Both the position numbers and the translations under genes were made by a program. From NCBI GenBank assembly GCA_017458185.1, contig JAFTFY010000012.1:118177-182176 (forward strand): a stretch of DNA of 64,000 bases, in the 5' to 3' direction. Below, piece by piece: positions 8,980-18,496 of the stretch. Below the pieces are notes generated by a model. The model searched no databases, had not been told where the DNA came from, and saw only the letters and a list, made by a program, of their open reading frames with translations. Each line of letters begins with the position of its first letter. The first letter of the stretch is position 1. This DNA comes from Neisseriaceae bacterium. Its GTDB lineage: Bacteria; Pseudomonadota; Gammaproteobacteria; Burkholderiales; Neisseriaceae.

Positions 8980-10346
8980 TGATTTTTCTCTTTTTCATTG
9001 CGTTCGGATAACCATTGTTCCAAGTAATGAATGGATTGTCCGCCTTCGAGAAAATTCAGGTCGTCCATCAGTTCCAAATGTAGGGGAATGTTGGTTTTGA
9101 TGCCTTCAATCATAAATTCTCGCAACGCCATACGCATGCGGTTGGTGGCTTGACGGCGACAATCGCCATACGCACACAACTTGGCAACCAAACTGTCGTA
9201 ATACGGCGGAATGCGATAGCCTTGATACAAGTGGGTATCCAAGCGAATACCAGGACCACCAGGGCAGTGATAGTGTTCAATCACGCCAGGAGAGGGCATA
9301 AAGTTGAACGGATCTTCGGCGTTAATGCGGCATTCGACCGCATGCCCACGCAAATGCACATCTTTTTGGCTAACGGATAACGGCATACCTGCGGCTACTC
9401 GCAACTGTTCTTGCACAATATCGATACCGCTAATTAACTCGGTTACGGGGTGTTCGACTTGCACACGCGTGTTCATTTCGATAAAGAAAAACTCGCCGTT
9501 TTCATACAAAAACTCAAAAGTGCCTGCCCCACGATAGCCGATGCGTTTGCAGGCTGCCACGCACGCTTCGCCGATTTCTTTGCGTTGTTTGGCGGTAATG
9601 CCAGGTGCTGGGGCTTCTTCAATCACTTTTTGATGACGGCGTTGCATAGAGCAGTCGCGTTCGCCCAAATAAATGGCGTTGCCGTGTTCGTCTGCCAACA
9701 CTTGAATTTCAATGTGGCGAGGTTTTTGCAGGTAGCGTTCCATATACACGGTGGGATTGCCAAACGCCGCACCTGCTTCGGTTTTGGTGGTTTCCACCGA
9801 AGTGATTAAATCTTCTTCTTTTTCCACCACACGCATACCCCGACCGCCGCCGCCGCCTGACGCTTTGATAATCAAGGGATAACCCACTTTGCGTGCAATT
9901 TTGATGATTTCGTTATGGTCGTCAGGTAACGCTCCGTCTGAACCAGGAACGCACGGCACGCCTGCGGCTTGCATTTCACGCTTGGCAGACACTTTGTCGC
10001 CCATTAAACGAATGGTTTCCGCACGAGGTCCGATAAACACAAAACCTGACTGTTCCACGCGTTCGGCAAATTCGGCGTTTTCCGACAAAAAGCCGTATCC
10101 AGGGTGAATGGCTTCTGCCCCAGTAACTTCCGCTGCGGCAATAATCGCAGGAATATTCAAATAACTTTTGGCAGAATGTGCTGGACCAATACACACCGAT
10201 TCGTGTGCCAACTTAACATAAATCGCCTCGCGGTCGGCTTCGGAATGCACCATCACCGAACGCACGCCGATTTCACGACACGCACGCAACACACGCAAAG
10301 CAATCTCGCCACGATTAGCTACTAATATTTTTTTGAACATAGCCAT
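8976..10346 (-). CDS. accC: Acetyl-CoA carboxylase, biotin carboxylase subunit
   Basis: Biotin carboxylase: ATP- and bicarbonate-dependent carboxylation of the biotin on AccB, the first step of fatty acid synthesis. It starts [20 protein letters not shown]. The ATP-grasp part contains the glycine-rich loop [30 protein letters not shown] and [20 protein letters not shown] are typical of AccC. From the chosen ATG it is 456 residues, near the family length. That ATG is preceded by GGAAGAAATAATT; the longer frame upstream runs into a DUS and is not expected to be translated. It overlaps prmA by 4 bp. Confidence 0.97.
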   Translation of the reverse strand: MAMFKKILVANRGEIALRVLRACREIGVRSVMVHSEADREAIYVKLAHESVCIGPAHSAKSYLNIPAIIAAAEVTGAEAIHPGYGFLSENAEFAERVEQSGFVFIGPRAETIRLMGDKVSAKREMQAAGVPCVPGSDGALPDDHNEIIKIARKVGYPLIIKASGGGGGRGMRVVEKEEDLITSVETTKTEAGAAFGNPTVYMERYLQKPRHIEIQVLADEHGNAIYLGERDCSMQRRHQKVIEEAPAPGITAKQRKEIGEACVAACKRIGYRGAGTFEFLYENGEFFFIEMNTRVQVEHPVTELISGIDIVQEQLRVAAGMPLSVSQKDVHLRGHAVECRINAEDPFNFMPSPGVIEHYHCPGGPGIRLDTHLYQGYRIPPYYDSLVAKLCAYGDCRRQATNRMRMALREFMIEGIKTNIPLHLELMDDLNFLEGGQSIHYLEQWLSERNEKEKNQ

Positions 10347-10385
10347 AATTATTTCTTCCGATAAAGGTTTCAGGCAGCCTGAAAA

Positions 10386-10575
10386 CAATTAGCAATTAGC
10401 AATGAGTAATGAGCAATGGGTTTTATGTTTTGCCTGTCGGCAAAACGGATATTTTTAGATATTTTCAGGCTACCTGAAAAATGTTTATCGAAGCGTTATC
10501 TTAAACTAACAGTTGTCGAGCCGCAGGCTTGACATAACATTTCATTGCTAATTGCTCACTTCTCATTGCTCATTG
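10386..10575. repeat. Gene-less copy of the AGCAATTAGCAATGAG inverted-repeat element
   Basis: This lies between accB and accC. It has two inverted arms of AATTAGCAATGAGTAATGAG type, an internal hairpin GTTTTGCC / GGCAAAAC, a central eikDUS-like TTCAGGCTACCTGAA, and the shared TCGAAGCGTTATCTT. The arms are related to those flanking the Cys-rich gene at 7488-7898, but no gene lies between them. It is probably transcribed as the accB-accC spacer. Confidence 0.75.
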
Positions 10576-10582
10576 TATAAAG

Positions 10583-11050
10583 TTATTCAATCACAAACAG
10601 CGGAGCACCGTATTCCACAGGTTCGCCGTCATTCACCAAAATGGCTTTAATCGTGCCAGAGACATCGGCTTCGATTTCGTTCATCAACTTCATCGCTTCG
10701 ATAATGCACACCGTATCGCCAGCATTCACCCGTTGTCCCACTTCCACAAAAGCAGGAGACGCGGGGCTGGGCTTACGATAGAAAGTGCCGACCATAGGCG
10801 AAGTCATGGTATGACCCGACACTTGCGGTTCAGCCGCAGGGGCAGTTGTCGCAGGTGTAACTGCGGCAGGAGCGGCTTGTGGTGCAGGTTGCGGAGCAAA
10901 CGCCACAGGTGGCGGAGCAAATAGAGCAGGTTGAGCAGACGCTTGTGTGCGTGTGATGCGGACTTTTTCTTCACCTTCGGTAACTTCAATCTCGGCAATG
11001 CCAGATTCTTCAACCAAATCAATGAGTTTTTTGAGTTTGCGTAAATCCAT
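10583..11050 (-). CDS. accB: Acetyl-CoA carboxylase biotin carboxyl carrier protein
   Basis: Biotin carrier of acetyl-CoA carboxylase. The order is an N-terminal helical segment ([20 protein letters not shown]), an Ala/Pro-rich flexible linker at about residues 40-75, then the biotinyl domain. [18 protein letters not shown] contains the AMKM-like biotinylation site (AMKL, lysine modified). The 155-residue length is typical. It lies upstream of accC, separated by about 240 bp of inverted-repeat sequence rather than the usual short gap. Confidence 0.97.
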   Translation of the reverse strand: MDLRKLKKLIDLVEESGIAEIEVTEGEEKVRITRTQASAQPALFAPPPVAFAPQPAPQAAPAAVTPATTAPAAEPQVSGHTMTSPMVGTFYRKPSPASPAFVEVGQRVNAGDTVCIIEAMKLMNEIEADVSGTIKAILVNDGEPVEYGAPLFVIE

Positions 11051-11068
11051 ATAATTATTCCTTGAAGA

Positions 11069-11515
11069 TTATTTTGCCCCTACACATTGAGCGGCAAACT
11101 GCAACGCATAACCGTATCCTGCACTACCTAAACCAGCAATCACACCGACAGCAATATCCGACAAATAAGAATGACGGCGAAACGGTTCGCGTTTATGAAC
11201 ATTAGAAATATGCACTTCGACAAAGGGCAAGCCCACGCCGAGAAATGCGTCCCGCAGAGCCACGCTGGTATGCGTGAGTCCGCCAGGATTGATGATGACA
11301 AAATCCACGTCGTCTGATTTAGCTGCGTGGATTTTATCAATTAACACACCTTCCGAATTGCTTTGCAAAAAAACAACCGACACGCCCAAAGCCTTTGCCT
11401 GTGCTGTCAGTTGTGCTTCAATATCCGACAGGGTTTCTGCCCCATAAATATGCGGCTCTCGTGTGCCTAATAAGTTAAGATTAGGACCATTTAAAATAAG
11501 CACTTTTTTTGACAT
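11069..11515 (-). CDS. aroQ: 3-dehydroquinate dehydratase, type II
   Basis: Third step of the shikimate pathway (3-dehydroquinate to 3-dehydroshikimate). [20 protein letters not shown] near the N-terminus holds the flexible-loop region. [39 protein letters not shown] and a late GYGYAL are family signatures. The start was set at [10 protein letters not shown], giving 148 residues as in other type II enzymes; an upstream in-frame extension of 28 residues has no family match. It is immediately upstream of accB on the same strand (18 bp), the usual aroQ-accB-accC arrangement of proteobacteria. Confidence 0.95.
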   Translation of the reverse strand: MSKKVLILNGPNLNLLGTREPHIYGAETLSDIEAQLTAQAKALGVSVVFLQSNSEGVLIDKIHAAKSDDVDFVIINPGGLTHTSVALRDAFLGVGLPFVEVHISNVHKREPFRRHSYLSDIAVGVIAGLGSAGYGYALQFAAQCVGAK

Positions 11516-12026
11516 TTTCATCGCAATTCGCATAAAGATACCGACATTTTCCTGCAAAATGGGCATAATGTCTATCACTTTATGCAGATTTTTTCGCAAA
11601 TTAAGTCTGCGTTAAGTAATGAGTTCGTTTTTTACCAAAAATAAATATTCGTTATTACAATAAGTTGCGTATAATTTTTTACTTTGGCATAGGGTAAAAT
11701 GCTGTATAACTCATCTAATTTTTAAACTGATAGATGAAATCCCGTTCAGGCTGCCTGAAAGATGATTAAATTGTGTCAAAAAAGACACAAATAAATATGA
11801 TTTATGTCAAAAAATACCCATTTTGTACGCCGCACAAACGCACATTTCGTTAATAAAAAATAAAATAAAAACAATATATTAAAAATATTGCACTGCGATT
11901 ATAAAACAAATTTTAAGTTTGACATAATTTTAAAAAAGGAATAGAATTTGCCCGAATGTTCAGTGGATAGAAGCGTTTTTTTTCTATCGCATTTAATCAT
12001 TGTCCTAATATGTAGGAGTACTAACC
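11516..12026. other. Intergenic, AT-rich, with one DUS and a promoter
   Basis: No gene is seen. The stretch contains a DUS (TTCAGGCTGCCTGAA near 11747), a very AT-rich run, and near its right end the strong promoter of the small membrane gene. The aroQ promoter should lie in the left part but no convincing boxes were picked out. Confidence 0.5.
11919..11947 (+). promoter_or_regulatory. Sigma-70 promoter for the small membrane protein
   Basis: A consensus -35 TTGACA (11919-11924), a 17-bp spacer and a -10 TAGAAT (11942-11947). The transcript would begin near 11954, leaving a leader of about 70 nt before an ATG preceded by TAGGAGTACTAACC. Confidence 0.7.
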
Positions 12027-12299
12027 ATGAGTAAAAAAGTACGACTAATAGCAGTAGATATGCTTGTAACCTTATTAGTAGTCGCCGTATGCGGTGCATT
12101 AGGCTTTGCCTTTGGTATGATTTTCCCTAATGTTACCGAATTGCGTCAATTTCTTAAATTAGAAGTGTTCGCCGTAACCTTTACCGTTGTGGCTTTGTTG
12201 GCGTATTTCGGTTTGTACAGAAAAGTTCGCGACTTCAAATACAGTTACTCATTCTCCGTGCTGTCGGTTGATACCGCTTGCTTCTTGCTGACCGATTGA
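12027..12299 (+). CDS. Small two-helix membrane protein, unknown function
   Basis: A 90-residue protein with two hydrophobic segments (about residues 9-33 and 45-64: VDMLVTLLVVAVCGALGFAF and VFAVTFTVVALLAYFGLY), a short linker and a C-terminal YSYSFSVLSVDTACFLLTD. No family is recognised. It has its own near-consensus promoter, a good ribosome site (AGGAG) and a strong terminator at 12341-12385, so it is a deliberate single-gene unit, probably well expressed. Confidence 0.75.
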   Translation: MSKKVRLIAVDMLVTLLVVAVCGALGFAFGMIFPNVTELRQFLKLEVFAVTFTVVALLAYFGLYRKVRDFKYSYSFSVLSVDTACFLLTD

Positions 12300-12340
12300 G
12301 TTTAGAATTTTTCTCTCTCTCAATTAGGTTTATTGCGAGT

Positions 12341-12385
12341 CCCGATTGATATGTTGAAACCGTTCAATATATCAATCGGGGCTTT
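12341..12385 (+). terminator. Terminator of the small membrane gene
   Basis: CCCGATTGATAT..TTGAA pairs with TTCAAT..ATCAATCGGG around an ACCG loop, a stem of about 17 bp with one mismatch, followed by GCTTTGTGTT. The T-run is short. Confidence 0.75.
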
Positions 12386-12600
12386 GTGTTGCTTGCTGTT
12401 TTTGTATTTATTATCATTTCGCTGTTTTATAGTCGTTAAACTTCACAACACTTATGCGTCTGATGAGCCAACGCTGAATTTTTTTTGCATAAAACAACTG
12501 ACGCGTGAATGTGCTTCATGTGTGTGTTCTGTATGTTAAAATAATACGCCGTTTAACTGAACGCTACCTGAAAACTTATCTTATTGAATTTTCTATTATT

Positions 12601-13962
12601 ATGTCTTTATTCAACCTGTTTTCTACTCATTTATCTGCCGATGAAATGGTGCGTGATAATGACAAAATCGCCGCCTTGTTGCTTGACCGCCGCGAACGCT
12701 ATACAAGTTGTGCGGATATTGTGTTATCGCCCATTTCAACCCAGTCGGTGCAGAAAATCATGCGGATTTGTTGGGCGAATAAAATTCCCGTTGTACCCAT
12801 CGGCGGTAATACAGGTTTGTGTGGCGGAGCAACGATTCACGGCGGCGTGTTGTTGTCGTTAGAAAAATTAAATCAAATCAATCCAGTTAATACCGCTGAC
12901 CGCTGTATTACAGTGGGTTCAGGTTGCCTTTTGTATCAAGTGCAACAGGCGGCAAAAGACGCAGGTTTATTTTTTCCCTTGTCGCTCGCCAGTGAAGGCA
13001 GTTGTCAAATCGGCGGCAATATTGCGGCAAATGCGGGCGGAATCAATGTGTTACGATACGGCACCATGCGTGATTTGGTGTTGGGTTTGGAAGTGGTTCT
13101 GCCCAACGGAGAAATGATTTCGTCCTTACAACCTTTGCATAAAAACACCGCAGGTTTAGACTTAAAACACCTGTTTATCGGTAGCGAAGGCACGCTTGGC
13201 GTGATTACCGCTGCCACACTCAAACTGTTTTTACTGCCGCAACAAGTCGAAACCTTGTGGGCAGATTGCCAAACCATAGATGATTGTATTAACTTATTGA
13301 ATTTATTAAAAAAGAACAGTTTAGGCTCGCTGAAAAGTTTTGAATTGATTTCGCATGCTGCTTTAATGGTGAGTGCCAACGATTTACGCACCACGCCGCC
13401 CACAAACGCCGCTTGGCATATTCTGTGCGAATGGGAAAAAACGCCCCACACAGATAGGCTGCCTGAAACCTTGTTACAACACGGTTTTGAACATATTTTC
13501 ATTGCCCAAAACGACACACAGCGGCAAAACTTATGGCGTTTGCGAGAAAACATTTCCGCCGCCCAAAAACGGCGTGGCGTGAGCATTAAACACGATATTG
13601 CTTTATCAATCAGTAAGTTAGCCGATTTTGTTTTGCAATGTGAAAAAAATATTCAGGCAGCCTTTGCGAATGCCGAAATTGTACTGTTCGGACATTTGGG
13701 GGACGGCAGTTTGCACTACAATATTTTTCTGCCCGATTACCCTGACAAAACCGCATATCAATTTGAAAATCAAATCAATTCAATCGTTTATCAAGCGGTT
13801 TTACAACAGGGTGGCACGATTGCCGCCGAACATGGCGTAGGCATACTAAAAAAACACTGGCTAAAAAATATGCGAAATGCGTCCGAACTCGCCCTAATGC
13901 AAGCCATCAAACAACACCTTGACCCAGATAATATAATGAATCCAAATAAGGTATATCCTTGA
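12601..13962 (+). CDS. FAD-linked oxidase (GlcD / D-2-hydroxyacid dehydrogenase type)
   Basis: A VAO-family flavoprotein that oxidises a D-2-hydroxy acid. The N-terminal FAD-binding PCMH domain has VPIGGNTGLCGGA and later HLFIGSEGTLGVITAATLKL. The C-terminal cap contains LFGHLGDGSLHYNI and AEHGVGILKKHWL, which carry the conserved metal/FAD histidines of FAD-oxidase_C. From ATG at 12601 it is 453 residues, the right size for D-lactate or D-2-hydroxyglutarate dehydrogenases; substrate cannot be decided here. An upstream in-frame ATG would add 32 unrelated residues. The ribosome site is weak. Its end is followed directly by a DUS hairpin shared with the converging tatC. Confidence 0.9.
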   Translation: MSLFNLFSTHLSADEMVRDNDKIAALLLDRRERYTSCADIVLSPISTQSVQKIMRICWANKIPVVPIGGNTGLCGGATIHGGVLLSLEKLNQINPVNTADRCITVGSGCLLYQVQQAAKDAGLFFPLSLASEGSCQIGGNIAANAGGINVLRYGTMRDLVLGLEVVLPNGEMISSLQPLHKNTAGLDLKHLFIGSEGTLGVITAATLKLFLLPQQVETLWADCQTIDDCINLLNLLKKNSLGSLKSFELISHAALMVSANDLRTTPPTNAAWHILCEWEKTPHTDRLPETLLQHGFEHIFIAQNDTQRQNLWRLRENISAAQKRRGVSIKHDIALSISKLADFVLQCEKNIQAAFANAEIVLFGHLGDGSLHYNIFLPDYPDKTAYQFENQINSIVYQAVLQQGGTIAAEHGVGILKKHWLKNMRNASELALMQAIKQHLDPDNIMNPNKVYP

Positions 13963-13968
13963 TTAAGA

Positions 13969-13997
13969 AAACCTTTTCAGGCAGCCTGAAAAGGTTT
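13969..13997. terminator. DUS-based bidirectional terminator
   Basis: A 29-bp perfect palindrome around a single central A, built on TTCAGGCAGCCTGAA extended outward by AAACCT / AGGTTT and followed by T-runs on both sides. It lies between the converging FAD oxidase and tatC. Confidence 0.8.
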
Positions 13998-14756
13998 TTA
14001 TTCTGTTTCGTTATCTTCTTTTCGCTGAAACATTTTGCAGGCGATTAGACCAAATTCGTAGAGTAAAATCAAAGGGATAGCCAGCATTATTTGTGAAATA
14101 ACATCGGGCGGGGTGATAATGGCGGCAATCACAAAGGCGGCAATCACCACATACGGGCGGGCGGTTTTGAGTGTTTTGAGTGAAATTAAGCCAAAACGGT
14201 GCAACAAAACCACTGCCACAGGCACTTCAAACGCGGCACCAAAGGCGATAAACATACCCAAGACAAACGATAGGTATTTGTCAATATCGGTTGCCATATT
14301 CACGCCTTCGGGGGAAACTCGTTGCATAAAGCCAAAAACTGTTGGAAAAACAAGAAAATAGGCAAACGCCATACCGATAAAAAATAACAATACCGATGAA
14401 ATCAGCAAAGGGAAAACCAAGCGTTTTTCGTGCTTATACAAGGCAGGGGCGATAAATGCCCAAATGTGATAAAGGGTGTGTGGCAACGACAGGACAAATG
14501 CTGCCAAAAGGGTTACTTTTAATGGCACAAAAAACGGCGAGATGACATCGGTTGCAATCATACTGTTGCCTGCGGGCAAGGCTTTGAGCAAGGGTAGAGC
14601 GATGAGTGTGTATATTTTTTGGGCAAACGGCAACAGGCACGCCAACAGCACAAAAATGCCCGCTGCAATACGAATTAAACGAGAACGCAGTTCAATTAAA
14701 TGCTCAACCAAAGGTTGTTCGTTGTCGTTGGGGTTGTTGTCTTGTGTATTTTCCAT
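13998..14756 (-). CDS. tatC: Sec-independent protein translocase TatC
   Basis: Core receptor and channel component of the twin-arginine translocase in the inner membrane. The 252-residue protein has six hydrophobic segments. LVEHLIELRSRLIRI is the conserved N-terminal cytoplasmic motif; LLISSVLLFFIGMAFAYFLV, FVLGMFIAFGAAFEVPVAVV and the late AFVIAAIITPPDVISQ are TatC signatures. It would normally follow tatB directly, but a phosphate-binding-type gene is inserted between them with only 7 bp to tatC. Confidence 0.96.
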   Translation of the reverse strand: MENTQDNNPNDNEQPLVEHLIELRSRLIRIAAGIFVLLACLLPFAQKIYTLIALPLLKALPAGNSMIATDVISPFFVPLKVTLLAAFVLSLPHTLYHIWAFIAPALYKHEKRLVFPLLISSVLLFFIGMAFAYFLVFPTVFGFMQRVSPEGVNMATDIDKYLSFVLGMFIAFGAAFEVPVAVVLLHRFGLISLKTLKTARPYVVIAAFVIAAIITPPDVISQIMLAIPLILLYEFGLIACKMFQRKEDNETE

Positions 14757-14763
14757 ATTAAAA

Positions 14764-16053
14764 TCAATCTATTGCTGTGTAACCTGCGTTTTCAATAATA
14801 TATTTTGCGTCTTTTGTATCCAACCATTGTAAAAATTGTTGTGTTTCAGGCGTTTCGCGACCTTTCACCGTAATGGCGTAAAAGGGATAGGCAAAAGGAT
14901 ATGTGCCGTTGCGGATATTGTCCTTGCTCGGATAAACGCCGTCAATGCTGAACAGTTTAATGTTTTCGTTGGCGTGCAGGGTTTCGACAAAAAAGCGAAA
15001 CGAATAACCCATTGCGTTGGTATGGTTGCGGTATTTGGCAACGCGGCGAATCATGCCGCCCATGCTGCCTGAATAATTGCGTTTTTCAGGTCGCATAAGC
15101 GGTGTGTCGCCCATCAGTTTTTGCATGGTGCTTTGGCTACCTGAATTTTCATTGCGTTGAAAGGGGCGAATTTTTTGAAATTTTCCGCCCACTTTATGCC
15201 AGTATTTAATTTTTCCTGAATAAATATCTTTAATATTTTGTTGGCTTAAATTATCTACTGGATTTTTTTTGTTGGTCAAAAATACAAAGGCTTCTTTGCC
15301 GATTGGTTTCATATTTAATTGAATACCATTTTCTTCTGCCATTTGCATTTGACTTTTAGACGGTTTGGCTAAAAAAGCAATATCTATTTCACCATGCAAT
15401 AAATTTTCAAAAGATTGAATGGTGTTATTGCAATTTACAAAAATACTTTGTTTATATTGTGGATTAGCATTTCTGCCGTGTTTATTGAGATAATGATTAA
15501 AACAATCTTCATCAGCAATTTTATTTTTTGGATAAATATTTTCAGCAAAAGATGCATAAACAGGATAAAGTGCTTTTGCTCCGTCTATTTTAGGTAGTTG
15601 ATTTTCTTCTGAAAATTGTAAATAAGTTTTTTCATGCAGCCTGATTATTTTATTAGAATCAAATGGTTTATATGCTCGATACAATTTTTCATCAAACTCT
15701 GATTCTGTATATGTTTCTTTATATTCATCTTCTAATTTTTCATAATATAAATCCATACCATATAATAATGGTTGTGCCAAAATAGCACCAATGCCTACGG
15801 TTAGCCAAGTTCTACGAAAAATAGTTTTAAATTTTGACGGTGTTTTTTGGGATTTATTCGTGATATATTGAACCACTTTTATAAAACCAAAAATAATTTC
15901 ACCAATAATAAAAATAGACGCAATTAAAAAAGAAATAGGGTGCGTGGTAAAGATAAGCCATATCAATAAGAAAGGGAGTAAAACCAATAATATGGCGGCA
16001 AAAAGTAATGCCGTCAAAATAATGTAGAGTGCTTGTTTGGTTTTTTGATTCAT
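14764..16053 (-). CDS. Membrane-anchored PstS-like substrate-binding protein
   Basis: A 429-residue protein. Residues about 8-65 form two hydrophobic segments and about 88-100 a third, then a periplasmic-binding fold follows. EIDIAFLAKPSKSQMQMAEE, KPIGKEAFVFLTNKKNPVD, LSQQNIKDIYSGKIKYWHKV and ENSGSQSTMQKLMG match the PBP_like_2/PstS phosphate-binding pattern (Ser/Gly/Arg phosphate contacts), and FPYFA-like YPFAYPFYAITV also fits. No pst transporter genes are nearby. Its start has AGGAAATAATA just before the ATG and follows tatB by 2 bp. Its role in the tat cluster is unknown. Confidence 0.85.
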   Translation of the reverse strand: MNQKTKQALYIILTALLFAAILLVLLPFLLIWLIFTTHPISFLIASIFIIGEIIFGFIKVVQYITNKSQKTPSKFKTIFRRTWLTVGIGAILAQPLLYGMDLYYEKLEDEYKETYTESEFDEKLYRAYKPFDSNKIIRLHEKTYLQFSEENQLPKIDGAKALYPVYASFAENIYPKNKIADEDCFNHYLNKHGRNANPQYKQSIFVNCNNTIQSFENLLHGEIDIAFLAKPSKSQMQMAEENGIQLNMKPIGKEAFVFLTNKKNPVDNLSQQNIKDIYSGKIKYWHKVGGKFQKIRPFQRNENSGSQSTMQKLMGDTPLMRPEKRNYSGSMGGMIRRVAKYRNHTNAMGYSFRFFVETLHANENIKLFSIDGVYPSKDNIRNGTYPFAYPFYAITVKGRETPETQQFLQWLDTKDAKYIIENAGYTAID

Positions 16054-16055
16054 TA

Positions 16056-16472
16056 TTATTTCCTATTGATAAGTGCTCTTTTTGAACCACGCAATTTGGG
16101 TTTGGGCGGCAATTTTATGCGGTTTTGTCGCCGTGTTTGTACGCTTTTGTTTTTTAGGCTTTTTTCAGGTGCGGTATATTGGGGCAGAAAGTCATCAGGC
16201 GTTTTTTGTTCAGGTAGCGAGTCTAATGCCGTCAAATGGCTTGCCGTGCTTTGCAGGGCGTGAATGCTCTCTGTGATTTCTTGCTTGACACTGCTTAATT
16301 CGGAAGCGTCTAACTGTTGCGACAAATCGCTTTTGGCATTACTCACAAACGACCGCACTTTGCCTACCCAAAGCCCCACTTGGCGAGCGGCTTTGGGCAG
16401 GCGTTCAGGGCCTAAAACAATCAGCGAAATCATTAAAATCACCACGATTTCGCTAAAACCAAAATCAAACAT
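16056..16472 (-). CDS. tatB: Sec-independent translocase subunit TatB
   Basis: Membrane partner of TatC in twin-arginine substrate recognition. The single N-terminal helix is FDFGFSEIVVILMISLIVLG, followed by the hinge PERLPKAARQVG and an amphipathic helix, then a charged, basic C-terminal tail. Length is 138 residues. It follows tatA on the same strand with a 43-bp gap carrying a DUS remnant. Confidence 0.95.
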   Translation of the reverse strand: MFDFGFSEIVVILMISLIVLGPERLPKAARQVGLWVGKVRSFVSNAKSDLSQQLDASELSSVKQEITESIHALQSTASHLTALDSLPEQKTPDDFLPQYTAPEKSLKNKSVQTRRQNRIKLPPKPKLRGSKRALINRK

Positions 16473-16515
16473 AATGTTGTTTTTTCAATGGTTTATTTTA
16501 ACTTGTACGGCGTTT

Positions 16516-16719
16516 TCAGGCAGCCTTATCGCTATTTTCGTCCGCAGATTTTTCTGTTGCGGTATCTTTTTTCTCGTTTTCTGTGCCGTCTTTCAAGCCT
16601 TCTTTGAAATCATGCACCGCACCGCCCAAGTCTTTGCCGACATTGCGTAGTTTTTTCGTGCCGAAAATCAACACCACAATCAACAAAATAATGATGATTT
16701 GTAATGGTCCAATAGCCAT
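16516..16719 (-). CDS. tatA: Sec-independent translocase subunit TatA
   Basis: Pore-forming subunit of the twin-arginine system. The membrane helix is [20 protein letters not shown], followed by the [14 protein letters not shown] hinge and amphipathic helix and an acidic/lysine tail. Set to start at MAIGPLQ (67 residues) with AAAGGATTTTATT before the ATG; the six extra upstream residues are not expected. It begins the tatA-tatB unit just downstream of hinT on the same strand. Confidence 0.95.
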   Translation of the reverse strand: MAIGPLQIIIILLIVVLIFGTKKLRNVGKDLGGAVHDFKEGLKDGTENEKKDTATEKSADENSDKAA

Positions 16720-16745
16720 AATAAAATCCTTTATCAATCAAAAAA

Positions 16746-17069
16746 TTAAGACGGACGACCCATAATATGAATATGCAAATGAAACACTTCCTGACCGCCG
16801 CCAACGCCTGTGTTAATCTGCGTTTTAAAGCCGTTTGATAAGCCATTGTCATAAGCAATTTTCGGCACAGCCAGCATTAACTTGCCCATGAGTGCCGCGT
16901 CATCACTTGACAAATCTTGCAAAGACGCAATGTGTTTTTTGGGAATCAACAAAATATGCACAGGTGCAGACGGGCGAATGTCTTTGAATGCCAACATATC
17001 CGCGTCTTCATACACTTTTTGCGATGGAATGTCGCCTGCAATAATTTTGCAAAATAAACAATCGGACAT
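16746..17069 (-). CDS. hinT: HIT-family purine nucleoside phosphoramidase
   Basis: A histidine-triad nucleotide-binding hydrolase. It starts MSDCLFCKIIAGDIPSQKVY, continues FKDIRPSAPVHILLIPKKHI, and ends with the catalytic triad HLHIHIMG. The 107-residue length from the ATG preceded by GGAGAAATAAAA fits HinT; a longer frame upstream overlaps the promoter region of pqiA. It is upstream of tatA, as in other Neisseriaceae. Confidence 0.95.
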   Translation of the reverse strand: MSDCLFCKIIAGDIPSQKVYEDADMLAFKDIRPSAPVHILLIPKKHIASLQDLSSDDAALMGKLMLAVPKIAYDNGLSNGFKTQINTGVGGGQEVFHLHIHIMGRPS

Positions 17070-17187
17070 TTTTATTTCTCCGTGAAAAATCCGCTTATTA
17101 TAATATAAAGAACGCATTTCAGGCAGCATGAAAAATATCCCATTGAATAGGTTATAATAAACCCCTTTTGAACACCCCAAGAACGCC

Positions 17188-18447
17188 ATGCCGCCTTATG
17201 CCGAGCATTCTTTATCGTCCCACAACCCCCACATTTTGGGCTGTCCCGAATGTGGAGAAAGCGTGTGTGCGGCGGCGGCGAATGGGGAAATGGCGGATTG
17301 TCCGACCTGCGGCAGAAATTTAATTCGCATTGAAAACAATCCTTATTTATTGCCGTTTGTGTATGCCCTAACTGCGTTAGCAGTGTTAGTGCCTGTTTCT
17401 TTTGGCTTTTTTCTTTCGGTGCGTATGATAACCGTGTCAGAACGGCTGACGCTGCCAGGTATGATGCACGCACTTTTGCGGCAAGATTACAGTTTTTTGG
17501 CAAACGCTATGTTTATTTTAACTTTTGCCACGCCACTGTTTTTTTTAATATTATTATTATATGTTTTGGGGGCGTTTATTCAAAATAAAAACCGTCCATT
17601 TTTATTACCTGCCGCTCGCTGGGTTTTGCGATTAAAACAATGGTTAATGGTAGATATTTTTGCATTATCTTCAATTGTTGCTTTAATTAAAATTAAAGCA
17701 TATGCCGAAGTGGAATTTGGTTTATCTTTTTATGCGGTTTTTATCTATGCTCTATTGCTGTTTCGCATATCACAAGCCATTACGCCGCACTGGTTATTTT
17801 TTAGAGCAGCGGAATTATCATCAACCCATATTCATTTAGATAAAGAACATAATATTGTTTATTGTCATCGTTGTTTTTTTAGGCAGCCTGAAAATTCAAG
17901 TCGTTGTTCTATATGCGGAACTTATATTTTATTTAGACGAGAACACAGTTTAACTTTATCCACAGCATTTTTAATTGCGGCAATGATTTGTTATATTCCC
18001 GCTAATTTATTGCCGATGATGATTACTTCTGACCCAACGGTAACGGTGAGCAGTCAAATTTTTGACGGTGTCATCACACTTTGGCGAAATAAAGATTATT
18101 TAGTGGCGGTGATTATTTTTTTGGCAAGTATTGCCATTCCTTTATTAAAAATTGTGGCGATGATTATTTTATTATTATCGGTAAAATTCAGGCTGCCTGA
18201 AAAAATATCTGCTCATCAATTATCTATATTACACCGTATTGTGGAAATAATCGGTCGCTGGTCAATGATTGATATTTTTGTAACCATTATTTTAATGGCG
18301 GCGTTTTCCACACCGATTGCCAAAGTCGAAGCGGGCAGTGCAACCATATATTTTACATTAGTGGTTGTTTTAACAATGTTTTCTGCTTATTTTTTTGATA
18401 CACGGCTGTTGTGGGAAAAAGAGAAGAAAAATGCGTCAATATTCTGA
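17188..18447 (+). CDS. pqiA: Paraquat-inducible protein A (PqiA, membrane)
   Basis: Inner-membrane partner of the PqiBC lipid-transport conduit. It has two PqiA domains, each preceded by a zinc ribbon: CPECGESVCA..CPTCG at about residues 19-45 and CHRCFFRQPENSSRCSICG at about 230-250. Several hydrophobic helices follow each ribbon, for example LPFVYALTALAVLVPVSFGF and IPANLLPMMITSDPT. The second ribbon contains FRQPEN, encoded by an in-frame DUS. Length is 419 residues. It is first of pqiA-pqiB-pqiC and divergent from hinT; a TATAAT at 17153-17158 may be its -10. Confidence 0.94.
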   Translation: MPPYAEHSLSSHNPHILGCPECGESVCAAAANGEMADCPTCGRNLIRIENNPYLLPFVYALTALAVLVPVSFGFFLSVRMITVSERLTLPGMMHALLRQDYSFLANAMFILTFATPLFFLILLLYVLGAFIQNKNRPFLLPAARWVLRLKQWLMVDIFALSSIVALIKIKAYAEVEFGLSFYAVFIYALLLFRISQAITPHWLFFRAAELSSTHIHLDKEHNIVYCHRCFFRQPENSSRCSICGTYILFRREHSLTLSTAFLIAAMICYIPANLLPMMITSDPTVTVSSQIFDGVITLWRNKDYLVAVIIFLASIAIPLLKIVAMIILLLSVKFRLPEKISAHQLSILHRIVEIIGRWSMIDIFVTIILMAAFSTPIAKVEAGSATIYFTLVVVLTMFSAYFFDTRLLWEKEKKNASIF

Positions 18448-18496
18448 TAGAATGGAACATTTTATAACTTGCAACCACACAATATAGGACAAAACT

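Noticed and set aside
9150..10325. Several open frames on the plus strand within accC
   Set aside because: They are antisense to a fully conserved biotin carboxylase, lack ribosome sites and have no recognisable protein features.
11747..11761. DUS copies as transposon ends
   Set aside because: They are single short palindromes with uniform sequence in coding and non-coding DNA alike, as expected of uptake sequences, and do not bracket consistent cargo.
13005..13586. 193-codon antisense frame in the FAD oxidase gene
   Set aside because: The plus-strand protein keeps all family motifs through this region, and the antisense product has no domain or signal.
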